From: Staphylococcus lloydii
Lineage (GTDB): Bacteria; Bacillota; Bacilli; Staphylococcales; Staphylococcaceae
DNA length: 64,000 nt
Assembly (NCBI RefSeq): GCF_015775975.1
Contig: NZ_CP064056.1
Coordinates: forward strand, 2,046,001-2,110,000
Direction: 5' to 3'
Numbering within the stretch: position 1 is the stretch's first letter; every line of letters begins with the position of its first letter. Both the position numbers and the translations under genes were made by a program. A model generated the notes under the pieces. That model was not told the DNA's origin. It searched no databases and worked only from the letters and a program-made list of their open reading frames with translations. Of the stretch, positions 18,055 to 28,221 are shown in pieces.

Positions 18055-19110
18055 TTAGTAATCGAAAGATGTTAATACTTCTATCATTTTATCATTTTGT
18101 TCAGGAAAACCAATCGTTATTCTAACTCCATTTGGGAATGGTCTTGTGATACATCCTACTTTAAGAAGTTCCTCATATAAAGCGTCCGGACGATTAGTAT
18201 TTACAAATACAAAATTCGTTTGACTTGGATAGAAATGCTCGCTCTGAGGAATAGCATAGAACTTTTCTCTCTCTTTAGCATTATAGTCAGTTATAGATTT
18301 AAGATATGCTTGATCTTCAAACGCGGCTAATGCTGCATACTCTGATAAACGACCTACATTAAATGGTGGTCTTATAATGTTCCATTTTTCTATAGCTTCT
18401 TTAGCTGCAATGACATAGCCTACGCGTAAGCCAGCTAAACCGTAAGCTTTTGAAAATGTTCTAAGTAAAAAGGCATTAGCATGTTCTTGCTGTAATGCTA
18501 ATGAATTTGGGAAATCATCAGCGGTTACAAATTCTGCGTATGCTTCATCAATGAGTACCGGTATATTGCTAGGTGCTTCATTCAAGAAATGTTTCAACTC
18601 TTCATGCGTAAAATATGTACCTGTGGGATTGTTAGGATTACACAACCATATTAATTTCGTATGTTCATCTACTGCATTTAAAATACCTTCTAAATCAAAA
18701 TGACCATTATTTAAAGGGACTTGTTTGACTTCTGCCGCTTCGACAACTGCATTATGCGTATATTGGCCGAATGTCATTTCACTCGTTACAATATTATCTC
18801 CAGGAGTCAGTACAGCTCTTGAAATCATTAAAATAACTTCATCTAAGCCTGCTCCAAATAAAATACGGCTTTCATCGATATTTAATTCATTACTTATTGC
18901 TTCTCTTAATAACGGAGACCCTGTTTCAGGATAGTAATATAATTCATCTAGGTGTGCAGTAATCGCTTCTTTCACTTTTGGTGAAGGTCCATGCAGGTTT
19001 TCATTTGAAGCTAATTTATACAATTCTCCTTCAATGCCATAAGCCTCTTTAAGCGCACGTGGCGACAAACCTGGTTGATAAGCTGATAGTTGTTCTATTT
19101 GTTTTTTCAT
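18055..19110 (-). CDS. hisC: Histidinol-phosphate aminotransferase
   Basis: A 351-residue PLP-dependent class I/II aminotransferase. The active-site lysine is in [15 protein letters not shown]; the phosphate-binding and substrate motifs [19 protein letters not shown] and DEAYAEF are typical of HisC. It converts imidazole-acetol phosphate to histidinol phosphate and may also act on aromatic keto acids. No other histidine gene lies in the window, so this is a stand-alone hisC, as in other staphylococci. Start ATG 19110 is preceded by AGGGGG at some distance and a closer AAGAAG. A promoter is visible upstream. Confidence 0.88.
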   Translation of the reverse strand: MKKQIEQLSAYQPGLSPRALKEAYGIEGELYKLASNENLHGPSPKVKEAITAHLDELYYYPETGSPLLREAISNELNIDESRILFGAGLDEVILMISRAVLTPGDNIVTSEMTFGQYTHNAVVEAAEVKQVPLNNGHFDLEGILNAVDEHTKLIWLCNPNNPTGTYFTHEELKHFLNEAPSNIPVLIDEAYAEFVTADDFPNSLALQQEHANAFLLRTFSKAYGLAGLRVGYVIAAKEAIEKWNIIRPPFNVGRLSEYAALAAFEDQAYLKSITDYNAKEREKFYAIPQSEHFYPSQTNFVFVNTNRPDALYEELLKVGCITRPFPNGVRITIGFPEQNDKMIEVLTSFDY

Positions 19111-19159
19111 CTTCTTGTCGGTCCCCCTATTGATTTTTGATAATAAAAACTTATCCGTT

Positions 19160-19189
19160 ATTATAACGCTTTACCAGAATGAAAAGCAA
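19160..19189 (-). promoter_or_regulatory. SigA-type promoter of hisC
   Basis: On the minus strand TTGCTT (19184-19189), 18 bases, TATAAT (19160-19165), about 50 bases before the hisC start. Confidence 0.6.
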
Positions 19190-19208
19190 TAACATCAGCT
19201 ACTAAACA

Positions 19209-19252
19209 TAAAAAATGAGCTGAACGATCATTTTTAAATCGTTCAACTCATC
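19209..19252 (-). terminator. Terminator of the osmolyte transporter operon
   Basis: ATGAGCTGAACGAT/ATCGTTCAACTCAT stem right after the permease-binding-protein gene; T run on the minus strand. Confidence 0.88.
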
Positions 19253-19257
19253 TTTAG

Positions 19258-20772
19258 TTATTTAATTAAATGATGTTTTTTCAAATAATTTTTTGCCACA
19301 GTATATGGATCTTTGTTTTTAACAGTCACTTGATAATTCATTTCTTGCATGTCTTCATCAGAAATTTTACCAGCTAATTTATTCAATGGTGCTTTTATTT
19401 CAGGATGCTTTTTCAAGTATGACTGTTTAAACATCGGCGCGCCTTGATAAGGTGGGAAAACATGTTTATCATCCTTTAATGCAACCATATGATACTGTTT
19501 TAATTCAGCATCGGTAGAGTATGCATCAATCAGATTAATGTCCCCTTTTTGGACGGCTTGATATCTCAATTTAGGTTCCATCGTTCTAACTTTACCTAGG
19601 TTTAAACCATAGGCTTTTTTGACTGCTGGATAACCATCTTCACGGTCATTAAATTCTAAAGTAAAACCAGGTTTAATTTTATCTTTAACTTTGTTTAAAT
19701 CACCAATCGTTTTAATATTATTTTTCTTCGCGAAGTCTTCCTTCACAGCCAATGTATAAGTATTATTATATTTCATTGGTTTTAACATCGTCATGTTGTA
19801 TTTATGTTCTAAGCTCGTTTTAGCCTGATTATAAACTTTTGGTTCTTCTTTAGATGTTAATTTTTCTTTTGTTAATTCACCCAATACCGTACCTGTAAAT
19901 TCTAAATAACCATCTATATCATCTGATTTTAAAGCATTGAATAAGAATGATGTTTTACCCATACCATCCTTTACATCAACAGTATCATTCGTATTTTCTT
20001 CTATAAGAATCTTATACATATTTGTAATTACTGATGGCTCAGAACCTAATTTACCAGCAATAGTTATTTTATCGCCTTTATTAGCTAACATAGGACCTAT
20101 AATGACAAGTAATAAGATTACCGCTATAGAAACTAACGAAATAATTAATTTTTTGTATGACAGCTTTTGCATGTAACGCAGTACTAAATCAAATAGTATA
20201 GCAAGTAACGCTGCAGGAATTGCACCAATTAATATTAACGATGAATTGTTACGGTCAATGCCTAGTAAAATAAGGTCACCAAGACCACCTGCACCAATTA
20301 GCGCTGCTAATGTTGCTGTACCGATAATTAGCACCATCGCAGTTCTAATACCTGCCATAATGACAGGCATTGCGATTGGCAATTCAACTTTAGCGAGTCT
20401 ACGTCCAGGCTTCATACCTATACCTTTTGCCGCTTCGACTAAAGAAGGATCTACCTCTTCTATACCTGTATATGTATTACGTAATATTGGTAATAAAGCA
20501 TATACGACAAGTGCAATGACTGCAGGTACTTTGCCTATACCAAATAACGGAATCATCAAACCTAATAATGCTAATGATGGTATAGTCTGTAACACAGCAG
20601 CGATATTCATGACAATTTCTGATATTTTTTTAGTTTTTGTTAATAATATACCCAATGGTACACCTATTAAGGCAGCAATGAGTAATGCAATAAATGACAG
20701 TTGTATATGTTCAAATATTGTCGTTACAAGTTCCCCTTTACGGTCAGAGAGCGTTTGAATAAACTCATGCAT
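19258..20772 (-). CDS. OpuB-type osmolyte ABC transporter, fused permease and substrate-binding protein
   Basis: A 504-residue fusion. Residues about 1-205 form a binding-protein-dependent permease with five or six membrane segments and the EAAKGIGMKPGRRL coupling loop (EAA motif). After a further membrane segment (about 210-232), residues about 235-504 are an OpuAC-type binding domain for quaternary amines (ITIAGKLGSEPSVIT; DGYLEFTGTV), placed outside the cell. Such fusions import glycine betaine, carnitine or choline under osmotic stress. The ATG at 20772 overlaps the stop of the ATPase gene as TAATG, so the two are translationally coupled. The exact ligand is not determined. Confidence 0.9.
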   Translation of the reverse strand: MHEFIQTLSDRKGELVTTIFEHIQLSFIALLIAALIGVPLGILLTKTKKISEIVMNIAAVLQTIPSLALLGLMIPLFGIGKVPAVIALVVYALLPILRNTYTGIEEVDPSLVEAAKGIGMKPGRRLAKVELPIAMPVIMAGIRTAMVLIIGTATLAALIGAGGLGDLILLGIDRNNSSLILIGAIPAALLAILFDLVLRYMQKLSYKKLIISLVSIAVILLLVIIGPMLANKGDKITIAGKLGSEPSVITNMYKILIEENTNDTVDVKDGMGKTSFLFNALKSDDIDGYLEFTGTVLGELTKEKLTSKEEPKVYNQAKTSLEHKYNMTMLKPMKYNNTYTLAVKEDFAKKNNIKTIGDLNKVKDKIKPGFTLEFNDREDGYPAVKKAYGLNLGKVRTMEPKLRYQAVQKGDINLIDAYSTDAELKQYHMVALKDDKHVFPPYQGAPMFKQSYLKKHPEIKAPLNKLAGKISDEDMQEMNYQVTVKNKDPYTVAKNYLKKHHLIK

Positions 20773-21731
20773 TAGTTGCTCCCTCCTTTAGTTTCTGATA
20801 AGTAAATAAACATATCTTCTCGTTTTAAAATATGTTGTTTATTATCTTGTTTATCAGTGACAATGACTGCAGCATGTTGTGCTAGATATGGATAGGCATC
20901 TTTTATCGTAGCTTCTCCATCAAGTTTTGGATATTCATGCTGCAACTCATCTATTTGTGCGGCGTCATGGTTAATAACATCACGTAATTTTATATTGCGT
21001 GTATCGCGTTTTAAATGGTCACCCATAAATTGTTTAACAAAATCACTTTGTGGATTTGACATAAATCCTTCAGGCGTATCTATTTGTTCAACTTTCCCTT
21101 CATTCATTAAACAAATTCTATCCCCTAATTTCATCGCTTCCTCAATGTCATGTGTAACGAACACAATAGTTTTCTTAATTTTTTGTTGTAACTCTATCAA
21201 GTCATCCTGCAATTTCTCACGACTAATCGGATCCAATGCACTAAATGGTTCGTCCATTAAAATTACAGGCGGATCTGCTGCTAAAGCACGAATAACGCCA
21301 ATTCTTTGGCGCTGTCCTCCTGACAATTCATCAGGTTTACGGTTTTTAAATTGTTCAGGTTCCATGTTCACCATATTCAACAATTCATCTACACGTTTAT
21401 CGATATCTTGTTGTTTCCATTTTTTCATTTGTGGCACTTGTGCTATGTTTTCTTTTATTGTCATATGTGGAAACAACGCAATTTGTTGCAATACATAACC
21501 TATATCCCAACGCATCTCGTAGACTGGATAATCACTAATTGGCTTGTCATTAAAATATATATATCCACCAGTCAAGGCAATTAAGCGGTTAATCATTTTT
21601 AAAGTCGTCGTTTTCCCACAGCCTGAAGGCCCTATTAAAACAAAAAATTCCCCTTGTTCTATATTAAAACTTACATCTTCAACTGCTAATTTATCTCCAT
21701 AACGTTTTGACACGTTATTAAATTTAATCAT
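20772..21731 (-). CDS. OpuB-type osmolyte ABC transporter, ATP-binding protein
   Basis: A 319-residue ABC ATPase. Walker A is GPSGCGKTT, the signature LSGGQRQRIGVIRAL, and Walker B VILMDEPFSALDP, followed by VFVTHDIEEAMKLGD. The C-terminal 80 residues look like a degenerate CBS-type extension (YLAQHAAVIVTDKQD), known from osmoregulatory family members such as OpuA and OpuC. It powers the fused permease encoded downstream. A SigB-like promoter lies 70-95 bases upstream, which would fit induction by general stress. Confidence 0.9.
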   Translation of the reverse strand: MIKFNNVSKRYGDKLAVEDVSFNIEQGEFFVLIGPSGCGKTTTLKMINRLIALTGGYIYFNDKPISDYPVYEMRWDIGYVLQQIALFPHMTIKENIAQVPQMKKWKQQDIDKRVDELLNMVNMEPEQFKNRKPDELSGGQRQRIGVIRALAADPPVILMDEPFSALDPISREKLQDDLIELQQKIKKTIVFVTHDIEEAMKLGDRICLMNEGKVEQIDTPEGFMSNPQSDFVKQFMGDHLKRDTRNIKLRDVINHDAAQIDELQHEYPKLDGEATIKDAYPYLAQHAAVIVTDKQDNKQHILKREDMFIYLSETKGGSN

Positions 21732-21799
21732 ATCTTCACCTTCAATTTTTATTTCCTAAAGTACAATCCCACATTATTTTTAATTATATCGTTCTACAT

Positions 21800-21824
21800 A
21801 TACCCGTATAAAAAATTATTAAAT
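21800..21824 (-). promoter_or_regulatory. SigB-like promoter before the osmolyte transporter
   Basis: On the minus strand ATTTAA (21819-21824), 13 bases, GGGTAT (21800-21805). Consensus is GTTTAA, 12-15 bases, GGGTAT; only the first -35 base differs. It lies about 70 bases before the ATPase start codon. Confidence 0.5.
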
Positions 21825-21855
21825 ATAAAAACTTACAATTTCATATTTATTTTTA

Positions 21856-21903
21856 TAAAAAACGTTTGCATAGCTATACTTTTCTGTCTAACTACGCAAA
21901 CGC
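21856..21903 (-). terminator. Terminator of the ABC-F-recQ operon
   Basis: GCGTTTGCGTAG/CTATGCAAACGT stem followed on the minus strand by six T. Confidence 0.85.
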
Positions 21904-21945
21904 TTATTCGTTAATATTAACTTTTCAAAAGTAAGTAAAGTCAAA

Positions 21946-23724
21946 TTAAATTTGAGCTTTATATGATTGAATGGTTTCTAAAAACTTCGGACAATAATGC
22001 TTTAATTTATAACTACCTACGCCATCAATAGAAATCATATCTTGCTTTGATTCTGGTTTACGTTTAGCAAATTCTTCTAATGTATAGTCAGAAAATACGC
22101 TAACTGGCGCGATATCTAATTGTTCACTTAGTTTTTGGCGTACACCTTTTAATTCATCGAATAATGCTTTATCTACACCTTCAACTGTATTGATGCTTAC
22201 TTTCTCTTTCGACTTACGTTTAAATGGTGTAGTAAATACGACTTTTTCAGCATTTAATAACGACTTAACGTTACTATCACAAGTAAGAATCTCATCGTTT
22301 TCATTTAAATAACCTTTAAAACGTAATTCGTCGATAAGATGACTTAAATCAGACGTCGTATAATCTTTCATAATGCCATGTGTCGATAACTTATCATATT
22401 CGCAATAACGAATATAATCCGTTAGTTCGCCACGTAACACTTGAATAATCACGCCATAGCTTTCTTGCTGCTTCATACGCGCAATACAGCTAATAATCAT
22501 CTTCGCTTCATGTGTCATATCATATGTTTTATTTTCACGAACACAATTACTACATTGTTGGCATTCTTCTAACTTTTCGTTTGGTTCAAAATAATGTACT
22601 AACGTCGCTTCTAAACATTTTTTAGTCTTCGTATATTGAATCATCTTAGTTAATTTTTCGCCCATCTTGTCTTTATAATCATCGTCGGCTTTGGATGATG
22701 AAATAAAATATTGATGTAATCCGATATCACGTTCACTAAAGAGTAAAATACAATCACTTTTCAAACCGTCACGGCCTGCACGGCCCGCTTCTTGATAATA
22801 TGACTCCATATCTCCCGGCATGTTGTAGTGAATAACGAAACGTACGTTAGATTTATCTATACCCATACCAAAGGCATTCGTAGCTACTACGACCCTCACA
22901 CGGTCATAGACAAAATCATTTTGCGCTCGTTCTCGTTCTTTGTTAGTTAAACCTGCATGATAAATCGTGCTATTAACATTATTATCCTCCAGCGCTTCAT
23001 GTAATTCTTCTACTTGTTTACGCGTCGAACAATAAATAATACCCGCCTCTTGTTTATGCTGATTTACGTAATCAATCACAAACTTTTGTCGTTGATAGGT
23101 AGGGTTTACTTTAAATACTAAATTTCTTCGTTTAGTACTTGTCTTCACTTCATCAGCCTTATTAATATTTAAGCGTGACATAATATCTTTTTGAACTTCT
23201 GCCGTCGCTGTTGCCGTTAAAGCTACAATGGCAAAGTCTTGCGGTAAGTCAAAGACTTTGTAGATGACATCTTGATAACTAGGTCTAAAGTCATGTCCCC
23301 ATTTTGATATACAGTGTGCTTCATCAAACGCGACTAGTCGAATTGGAAGTTGATGTAATAAGCTAATAAAGTAATCATTATCAAAACGTTCTGGTGCTAC
23401 ATATAAAAACTGTATTTCACCATTTAATAATTGTTGTTCAATAGCTTTTTGTTGTTTTTGAGTCAAACTACTATTTAAAAACGCAGCGCTAATGCCTGAC
23501 GCTTTTAATTGATCTACTTGGTCTTTCATTAATGAAATTAATGGACTGATAACAATCGTCGTCCCCCCCAGCATTAAACCTGGTACTTGATAACAAATTG
23601 ATTTTCCCCCACCTGTAGGTAATACACCTAACACATTACGATGAGATATAATTTTACTTATGATTTCTTTTTGGCCAGGACGGAAGGTGTCGTAACCAAA
23701 ATAATGTGATAAAGTTGCTTCCAT
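21946..23724 (-). CDS. recQ: RecQ-family ATP-dependent DNA helicase
   Basis: A 592-residue superfamily 2 helicase that unwinds DNA 3' to 5' in recombination and repair. Walker A is LPTGGGKSICYQVP, Walker B DEAHCISKWGHDFRPSY, followed by ALTATAT and the late helicase motifs ATNAFGMGIDKSNVRFVIHY and QEAGRAGRDG. A four-Cys zinc cluster (KCLEATL...CQQCSNC) and a C-terminal HRDC-like region (about residues 515-590) complete the RecQ layout. Start ATG 23724, 13 bases after the ABC-F gene, suggests one operon. Staphylococci can carry more than one RecQ; which paralogue this is I cannot say. Confidence 0.93.
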   Translation of the reverse strand: MEATLSHYFGYDTFRPGQKEIISKIISHRNVLGVLPTGGGKSICYQVPGLMLGGTTIVISPLISLMKDQVDQLKASGISAAFLNSSLTQKQQKAIEQQLLNGEIQFLYVAPERFDNDYFISLLHQLPIRLVAFDEAHCISKWGHDFRPSYQDVIYKVFDLPQDFAIVALTATATAEVQKDIMSRLNINKADEVKTSTKRRNLVFKVNPTYQRQKFVIDYVNQHKQEAGIIYCSTRKQVEELHEALEDNNVNSTIYHAGLTNKERERAQNDFVYDRVRVVVATNAFGMGIDKSNVRFVIHYNMPGDMESYYQEAGRAGRDGLKSDCILLFSERDIGLHQYFISSSKADDDYKDKMGEKLTKMIQYTKTKKCLEATLVHYFEPNEKLEECQQCSNCVRENKTYDMTHEAKMIISCIARMKQQESYGVIIQVLRGELTDYIRYCEYDKLSTHGIMKDYTTSDLSHLIDELRFKGYLNENDEILTCDSNVKSLLNAEKVVFTTPFKRKSKEKVSINTVEGVDKALFDELKGVRQKLSEQLDIAPVSVFSDYTLEEFAKRKPESKQDMISIDGVGSYKLKHYCPKFLETIQSYKAQI

Positions 23725-23737
23725 GTTATAAAATCCC

Positions 23738-25624
23738 TCATTGTTCTTTTAATTCTTCAAGCTCGGCCCATCTAGTAATATCTTCATCATATAGCTGCTG
23801 AAGTTGTTGTTGTTCCTCGTTTAATTCTTTGATTTTACCATAATCAGAACTGGCATCTATCATTTCTTGTTCAATATTATTTAATCGTTCTTCTGTTTGC
23901 TCTATTCTACCGATAATCATTTCGAATTCTTTTTGTTCTTTATAAGATAAACCCTTTTTACGTTTCGTAGGTTGTGGTGACTTTTGTTTATGCTGCACTT
24001 TGTTATTATTGGCAGTCGATTTATCTTGCGCCTTTTTATGTGCTTCATAATCTTCAAAACTACCAATGATTCGTTCTATCTCACCGTCATGAATATACCA
24101 ATACTCTTGTGCAACCTTATTTAAAAAGTAACGATCATGACTAACAGTGATTACTGTACCCCCAAAGGAACTAATGTAATCCTCTAAAATTGTTAATGTT
24201 TCAGTGTCTAAATCGTTTGTCGGTTCATCTAGTAATAAGACATTAGGTTGATGTACGAGTAATTTTAATAAATACAAACGTTTCTGTTCGCCACCAGAAA
24301 GTTTAAATAATTTTTTGCCATGCGTAGCACTTGGAAATAAAAAGCGTTCTAAAAGTTGTGTAACTGACACTGTTGTACCATCTTGTTCACGAGCCATTTC
24401 ACTTTCTTCTCGTAAATAATCAATCATTCTGATGTCTCTATCTAATCTCTCATCGGTCTGTTTGAAGTAAGCCACTTTAACTGTCTGACCAATTTTCAAC
24501 GTACCTTCATATTGTTGATCCTCATTATTTAAAATATTAAGCAGTGTTGTTTTCCCTACACCGTTAGCGCCTACGATACCTATTCGTTGGCCATTTTGAA
24601 TAATTTCTGTAACGTCAGCAAATAATGTACGTTGATTAATTTGTTTAGTCACATGTTCTAATTCAAACACTTGTTTACCTAACCTAGAATAAGCTAAATT
24701 CAGAGACCCTTTCTCTTGTTGATGTTGATCTTTTACGTCTTGTTCTAAATCATTAAATCGATTAATGCGCGCTTGTTGTTTCGTTGATCTTGCTTTTGCA
24801 CCTGCACGCATCCAAGCTAATTCTTGCTTATATAAAGCCTTTTGCTTTTGTTGTTGCTTTTGTTCTATAAGTTCGTTCTCAGCCCTCATCGCAATATAAC
24901 TTTCATAATTGCCTGGATATGACGCGAGTCGGCCACGATCTAATTCAATAATTCGCGTTGAAACCTCATTTAAAAAATAACGATCATGGGTTACAAACAA
25001 TACAGTATGCGGATACTGTTTTACATAATTGATTAACCAATTAATTGATTCAAAGTCTAAATGGTTCGTCGGTTCATCTAGTAATAACAAATCAGGTTGT
25101 TCTATTAATGTCTTAGCTAAGCCTACGCGCTTTTGTTGGCCACCAGATAACTCTTTTACTTTTTTGGTCGTATCTACAATACCTAATTTTGATAAAATCG
25201 TTTTAATTTCAGCATTGTAATCCCAGGCATCGTTTGCATCCATAGCTTCTTGTGCTTGCATCATACGTTGAAAATCCGTATCGCTTTGGGTTTCACTATA
25301 TTGTTTTACTGCCAATTCATAGCGTTGAATTACTTTTAATGTTGTAGTGTCGGAGTTTAAGACTGCTTCAAAAACAGTCACATCTTCATCAAACGACTGT
25401 TTCTGAGAGGAATAACGAATGCGATAATCGTTAGGATGATTGATATCTGCTTCAAAATCTTCATCCATCCCAGCCATTACCTTCAATAAAGTACTCTTTC
25501 CTGTACCATTTATACCAACTAATCCAATCTTTTCACCACTAGAGATTGATAATTGTAAGTCATCAAAAATTATTTTGTCGGCATAAGATTTATGTAAATG
25601 TTCAATTTTATATGCTTCCAACAT
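23738..25624 (-). CDS. ABC-F ATPase, Uup/YfmR type
   Basis: A 628-residue soluble protein with two ABC domains (about residues 1-250 and 310-520), each with Walker A (GINGTGKST; GANGVGKTT), signature (LSGGQQKR; LSGGEQKR) and Walker B (LLLLDEPTNHLD; VLLLDEPTNDLD). There is no membrane domain. The linker between them is the basic arm that reaches into the ribosomal E site, and the C-terminal 90 residues form the coiled coil typical of Uup/YfmR. These proteins help translation and ribosome function; the sequence does not look like the Vga or Msr resistance types. Start ATG 25624 follows AAAAGGA; an upstream in-frame ATG at 25642 precedes that site. Confidence 0.9.
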   Translation of the reverse strand: MLEAYKIEHLHKSYADKIIFDDLQLSISSGEKIGLVGINGTGKSTLLKVMAGMDEDFEADINHPNDYRIRYSSQKQSFDEDVTVFEAVLNSDTTTLKVIQRYELAVKQYSETQSDTDFQRMMQAQEAMDANDAWDYNAEIKTILSKLGIVDTTKKVKELSGGQQKRVGLAKTLIEQPDLLLLDEPTNHLDFESINWLINYVKQYPHTVLFVTHDRYFLNEVSTRIIELDRGRLASYPGNYESYIAMRAENELIEQKQQQKQKALYKQELAWMRAGAKARSTKQQARINRFNDLEQDVKDQHQQEKGSLNLAYSRLGKQVFELEHVTKQINQRTLFADVTEIIQNGQRIGIVGANGVGKTTLLNILNNEDQQYEGTLKIGQTVKVAYFKQTDERLDRDIRMIDYLREESEMAREQDGTTVSVTQLLERFLFPSATHGKKLFKLSGGEQKRLYLLKLLVHQPNVLLLDEPTNDLDTETLTILEDYISSFGGTVITVSHDRYFLNKVAQEYWYIHDGEIERIIGSFEDYEAHKKAQDKSTANNNKVQHKQKSPQPTKRKKGLSYKEQKEFEMIIGRIEQTEERLNNIEQEMIDASSDYGKIKELNEEQQQLQQLYDEDITRWAELEELKEQ

Positions 25625-25805
25625 GCAACATCCTTTTAACATCGAATATTCTGATTATCTCTATTAAATTAATTTTCAGTTCTATATATTATACACCTTT
25701 TGATAGCTAAATGATACTCTTGCGATGATATCTATTAGATTTTCCGGTTACATTACTATCTTTATGTTCATAATTATTGAAAACCCTATCATTTATTTTG
25801 GGATA

Positions 25806-25839
25806 TAAAAAAACCAAGACAACTATTGTCGCCTTGGTT
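25806..25839 (-). terminator. Terminator of ltaS
   Basis: AACCAAG/CTTGGTT with inner GACAA/TTGTC and a T-rich tail on the minus strand. Confidence 0.85.
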
Positions 25840-25850
25840 AAAAACTTTTT

Positions 25851-27791
25851 TTATTTTTTCTCTTGCCCTTTAGGACCAGATTTATATTCGTATTTTGCTG
25901 GATTTACTTTTTTGAAGTCTGGGTTTTTGTAGAATCTGAATAAATCACCGTTTAAGACATCGTCACTCATTTCTAAGTCTTTATCTGTTTGTTGTTTACG
26001 TTTTTCAAAGTCTTTCGGTTTCGTAGTCATCGGTTTGTTATCTTTGTTTGAGTAGATTCTACCATTTACATATTTATAATCTTTAGTCACAAAGTCACCA
26101 TTTCTGAATGGTACTGTATCGTTGTGATCTTTAGATAATAAGTCAGTACCCATCATTAAGTAGTTTTTAGAATCGATACCTAATAAGTGTAATACTGTAG
26201 GCATAACGTCTTGTTGACCAGCGTAAGTTTTATCAATTGTACCTTTTTTGCCAGGTATTTTCAGCCAGAAACCAGTACGGTTTAAGTCTGTAAATTTAGC
26301 TGCGTCAATGTTTTCGCCTAATAGTTTTTCCATTGCTTTGTTATGATTTTCAGAAATACCATAATGGTCACCATAAATCATAATTACAGAGTCTTTGTAT
26401 AGACCTTTTTTCTTAAGCTCGCCGATAAATTCTTCTAATGAGCGGTCTAAATAATTTGCTGTTTGGATATATCCATCTACAGTTGAATCACCAGTATGTG
26501 GTTTTTCAATTGAAGCATCTTGAGGTGATAAAGTGAATGGATAATGGTTCGTTAATGTAATCAAGTGATTATAGAACGGTTGTTTTTCTTTCGCTAAGTA
26601 ATCAGCTGATTCTTTAAAGAACTCTTTATCTTTAAGACCTAAGTTTTGGATATTCTTTTGTGACATATCATAGTAAGTTGCATCATAGAATTTATCTATA
26701 CCAAAGTGTCTATATATTTGGTCACGGTTCCAGAACGTTTTGTAGTCACCATGCATTACGCTAGATGTATAACCTTGTTGTTGGTCTAAAATAGCTGGTA
26801 ATGATTGGAACGTATTGTTACCTTTTAGTGAATAAGCAGAACCTTGTGGTAAACCATATAAACTGTTATCCATCATAAACTCTGAGTCAGACGTTTTACC
26901 TTGACCAGTTTGATGGAAGAAGTTTGGATAGTATCTAAAATCTTGTTTACCAGACGATAGTTTATTTAAGAATGGTGTCACTTCTTGTCCATTTACTTTC
27001 TTATTAATTAAGAATGTTTGGAAGCTTTCTAAGTGAATTTTAATGATGTTTTTCTTCTTAGCTACGCCATAATATTCTTTATTTGGTGTTGTACGTCTTT
27101 GTTTCGTATAGTTTAAAACTTTAGTTAAATCATCTTCATTTGCCAATGCTTTTTGTTGACTGTTTTGAATTGTTTTAACACCGTCATAAACAGTAAAGTT
27201 GTAAGGTCCTAAATATTTAACTAAGTATTTGTGGTCAAAAGTACGTGATAATAATTGAGGGCGATCAGATTCAGCAAATGCTAAATTTAAGAAAAATAGT
27301 GCTACTGATGCTGCCATTACTACCGGAACAAACTTTTTACTAAATACTCGTTTATCTAACCATTTTTGTCTAAATATCAATACAAATAAATAAATAATCG
27401 TATCAATAAAGTATACAAAGTCATACCATTTGAATGATGCAGTTACTGCGCCACCCATTGAATCAACGTTTCCTACTTGGTTTAAAGTACTAAATGTTAA
27501 AAAGTCAGAGAAGAATCTGAAATAAACAACATTCGCATAAAGTAAGAAACTAAGTACAAATCCACCTATAAAGATAAACCAAAATGCTTTTTTACCTTTA
27601 AAGAATAAGAACACACTTAATATTAGTGCTATCAAACTATATGGATTCATTAAAAGAATTAAGTTTTGAACTAATCCTTTAACACCTAAAGAAAAATCAA
27701 CATAATAAGAAAAATACGTTTTTAAAGTTACAGTTAACACTGTTAGAATAAAAAACGCAAATAGCGTTAATTTCTTCTTGTGTAAACTCAT
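25851..27791 (-). CDS. ltaS: Lipoteichoic acid synthase
   Basis: LtaS polymerises glycerol phosphate from phosphatidylglycerol onto the glycolipid anchor outside the membrane. The 646-residue protein has five membrane segments (within residues 8-175) and an extracellular sulfatase-fold domain. Catalytic Thr300 is in [11 protein letters not shown], Glu255 in IHLESF and the Asp-His metal pair in YGDHYG, all as in the S. aureus enzyme. The ALA (residues 215-217) before Asn218 matches the known signal peptidase cleavage site, so the active domain is probably released. Start ATG 27791 follows GGGGGA; in-frame codons upstream are unsupported. It has a long 5' leader. Confidence 0.97.
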   Translation of the reverse strand: MSLHKKKLTLFAFFILTVLTVTLKTYFSYYVDFSLGVKGLVQNLILLMNPYSLIALILSVFLFFKGKKAFWFIFIGGFVLSFLLYANVVYFRFFSDFLTFSTLNQVGNVDSMGGAVTASFKWYDFVYFIDTIIYLFVLIFRQKWLDKRVFSKKFVPVVMAASVALFFLNLAFAESDRPQLLSRTFDHKYLVKYLGPYNFTVYDGVKTIQNSQQKALANEDDLTKVLNYTKQRRTTPNKEYYGVAKKKNIIKIHLESFQTFLINKKVNGQEVTPFLNKLSSGKQDFRYYPNFFHQTGQGKTSDSEFMMDNSLYGLPQGSAYSLKGNNTFQSLPAILDQQQGYTSSVMHGDYKTFWNRDQIYRHFGIDKFYDATYYDMSQKNIQNLGLKDKEFFKESADYLAKEKQPFYNHLITLTNHYPFTLSPQDASIEKPHTGDSTVDGYIQTANYLDRSLEEFIGELKKKGLYKDSVIMIYGDHYGISENHNKAMEKLLGENIDAAKFTDLNRTGFWLKIPGKKGTIDKTYAGQQDVMPTVLHLLGIDSKNYLMMGTDLLSKDHNDTVPFRNGDFVTKDYKYVNGRIYSNKDNKPMTTKPKDFEKRKQQTDKDLEMSDDVLNGDLFRFYKNPDFKKVNPAKYEYKSGPKGQEKK

Positions 27792-28070
27792 GATCGTTTC
27801 CCCCGATATTATCAATTTACAGGACGGAGATAAAAATTTCCTATCCATATTAATACATTTAACTATTGCTCTAATAAATATTAAGCAAAACTGCTAACTC
27901 ATCGCAAAGTTATGTATTACCGTTGGCTAAAGTTACATTCGTCGAGTTTAACATTACACTTAATGTTGCACAATACACATCGCAACAAAGCTTAATTCAA
28001 ACTCATAATTTGATTTAAATTTCTAAATTTTTATAATAGTTATTCATTGATATAAATTTATTATCGTGAT

Positions 28071-28088
28071 TGTAAAAACGCTTTTACA
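28071..28088 (-). repeat. Operator-like palindrome at the ltaS transcription start
   Basis: TGTAAAA-ACGC-TTTTACA, a perfect inverted repeat with 7-base arms directly adjoining the -10 element and covering the expected +1. It looks like a binding site for a repressor; it does not have the 14-base spacing of a CcpA cre site. Confidence 0.55.
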
Positions 28089-28117
28089 ATTATAGCGTTT
28101 TGTAACGTTTTTGTAAA
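28089..28117 (-). promoter_or_regulatory. SigA promoter of ltaS
   Basis: On the minus strand TTTACA (28112-28117), exactly 17 bases, TATAAT (28089-28094): a near-consensus promoter. Transcription should start near 28082, giving an ltaS leader of about 290 bases. Confidence 0.8.
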
Positions 28118-28188
28118 AAACGCATATAGTTCAATTAATAAATATATAGTAATTACCGACAAATATCAAGTGTAAAGGTGAATTAAAC

Positions 28189-28221
28189 ATGAAATACGTA
28201 TCACCTTTGTTCATGGTCTAA
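28189..28221 (+). CDS. Possible 10-residue peptide or leader ORF between ltaS and pxpC
   Basis: ATG 28189 follows AAAGGTGA by seven bases and encodes MKYVSPLFMV. The ribosome binding site is one arm of a perfect 8-bp inverted repeat AAAGGTGA/TCACCTTT (28174-28207) that includes the start codon in its loop. This could be a small peptide, a leader or chance. The rest of 27792-28480 (690 bases) holds only the ltaS promoter and leader, a distant inverted repeat ATGGTCT/AGACCAT (28213-28285 area) and the pxpC terminator. Confidence 0.25.
   Translation: MKYVSPLFMV

Noticed and set aside
20246..20758. 170-codon plus-strand reading frame opposite the osmolyte permease
   Set aside because: Antisense shadow of a well-supported permease gene; composition is that of a reverse-complemented membrane protein.
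28071..28088. CcpA cre site at the ltaS promoter
   Set aside because: The palindrome has a CG centre, but its arms are spaced for an 18-base site and not the 14-base cre pattern.
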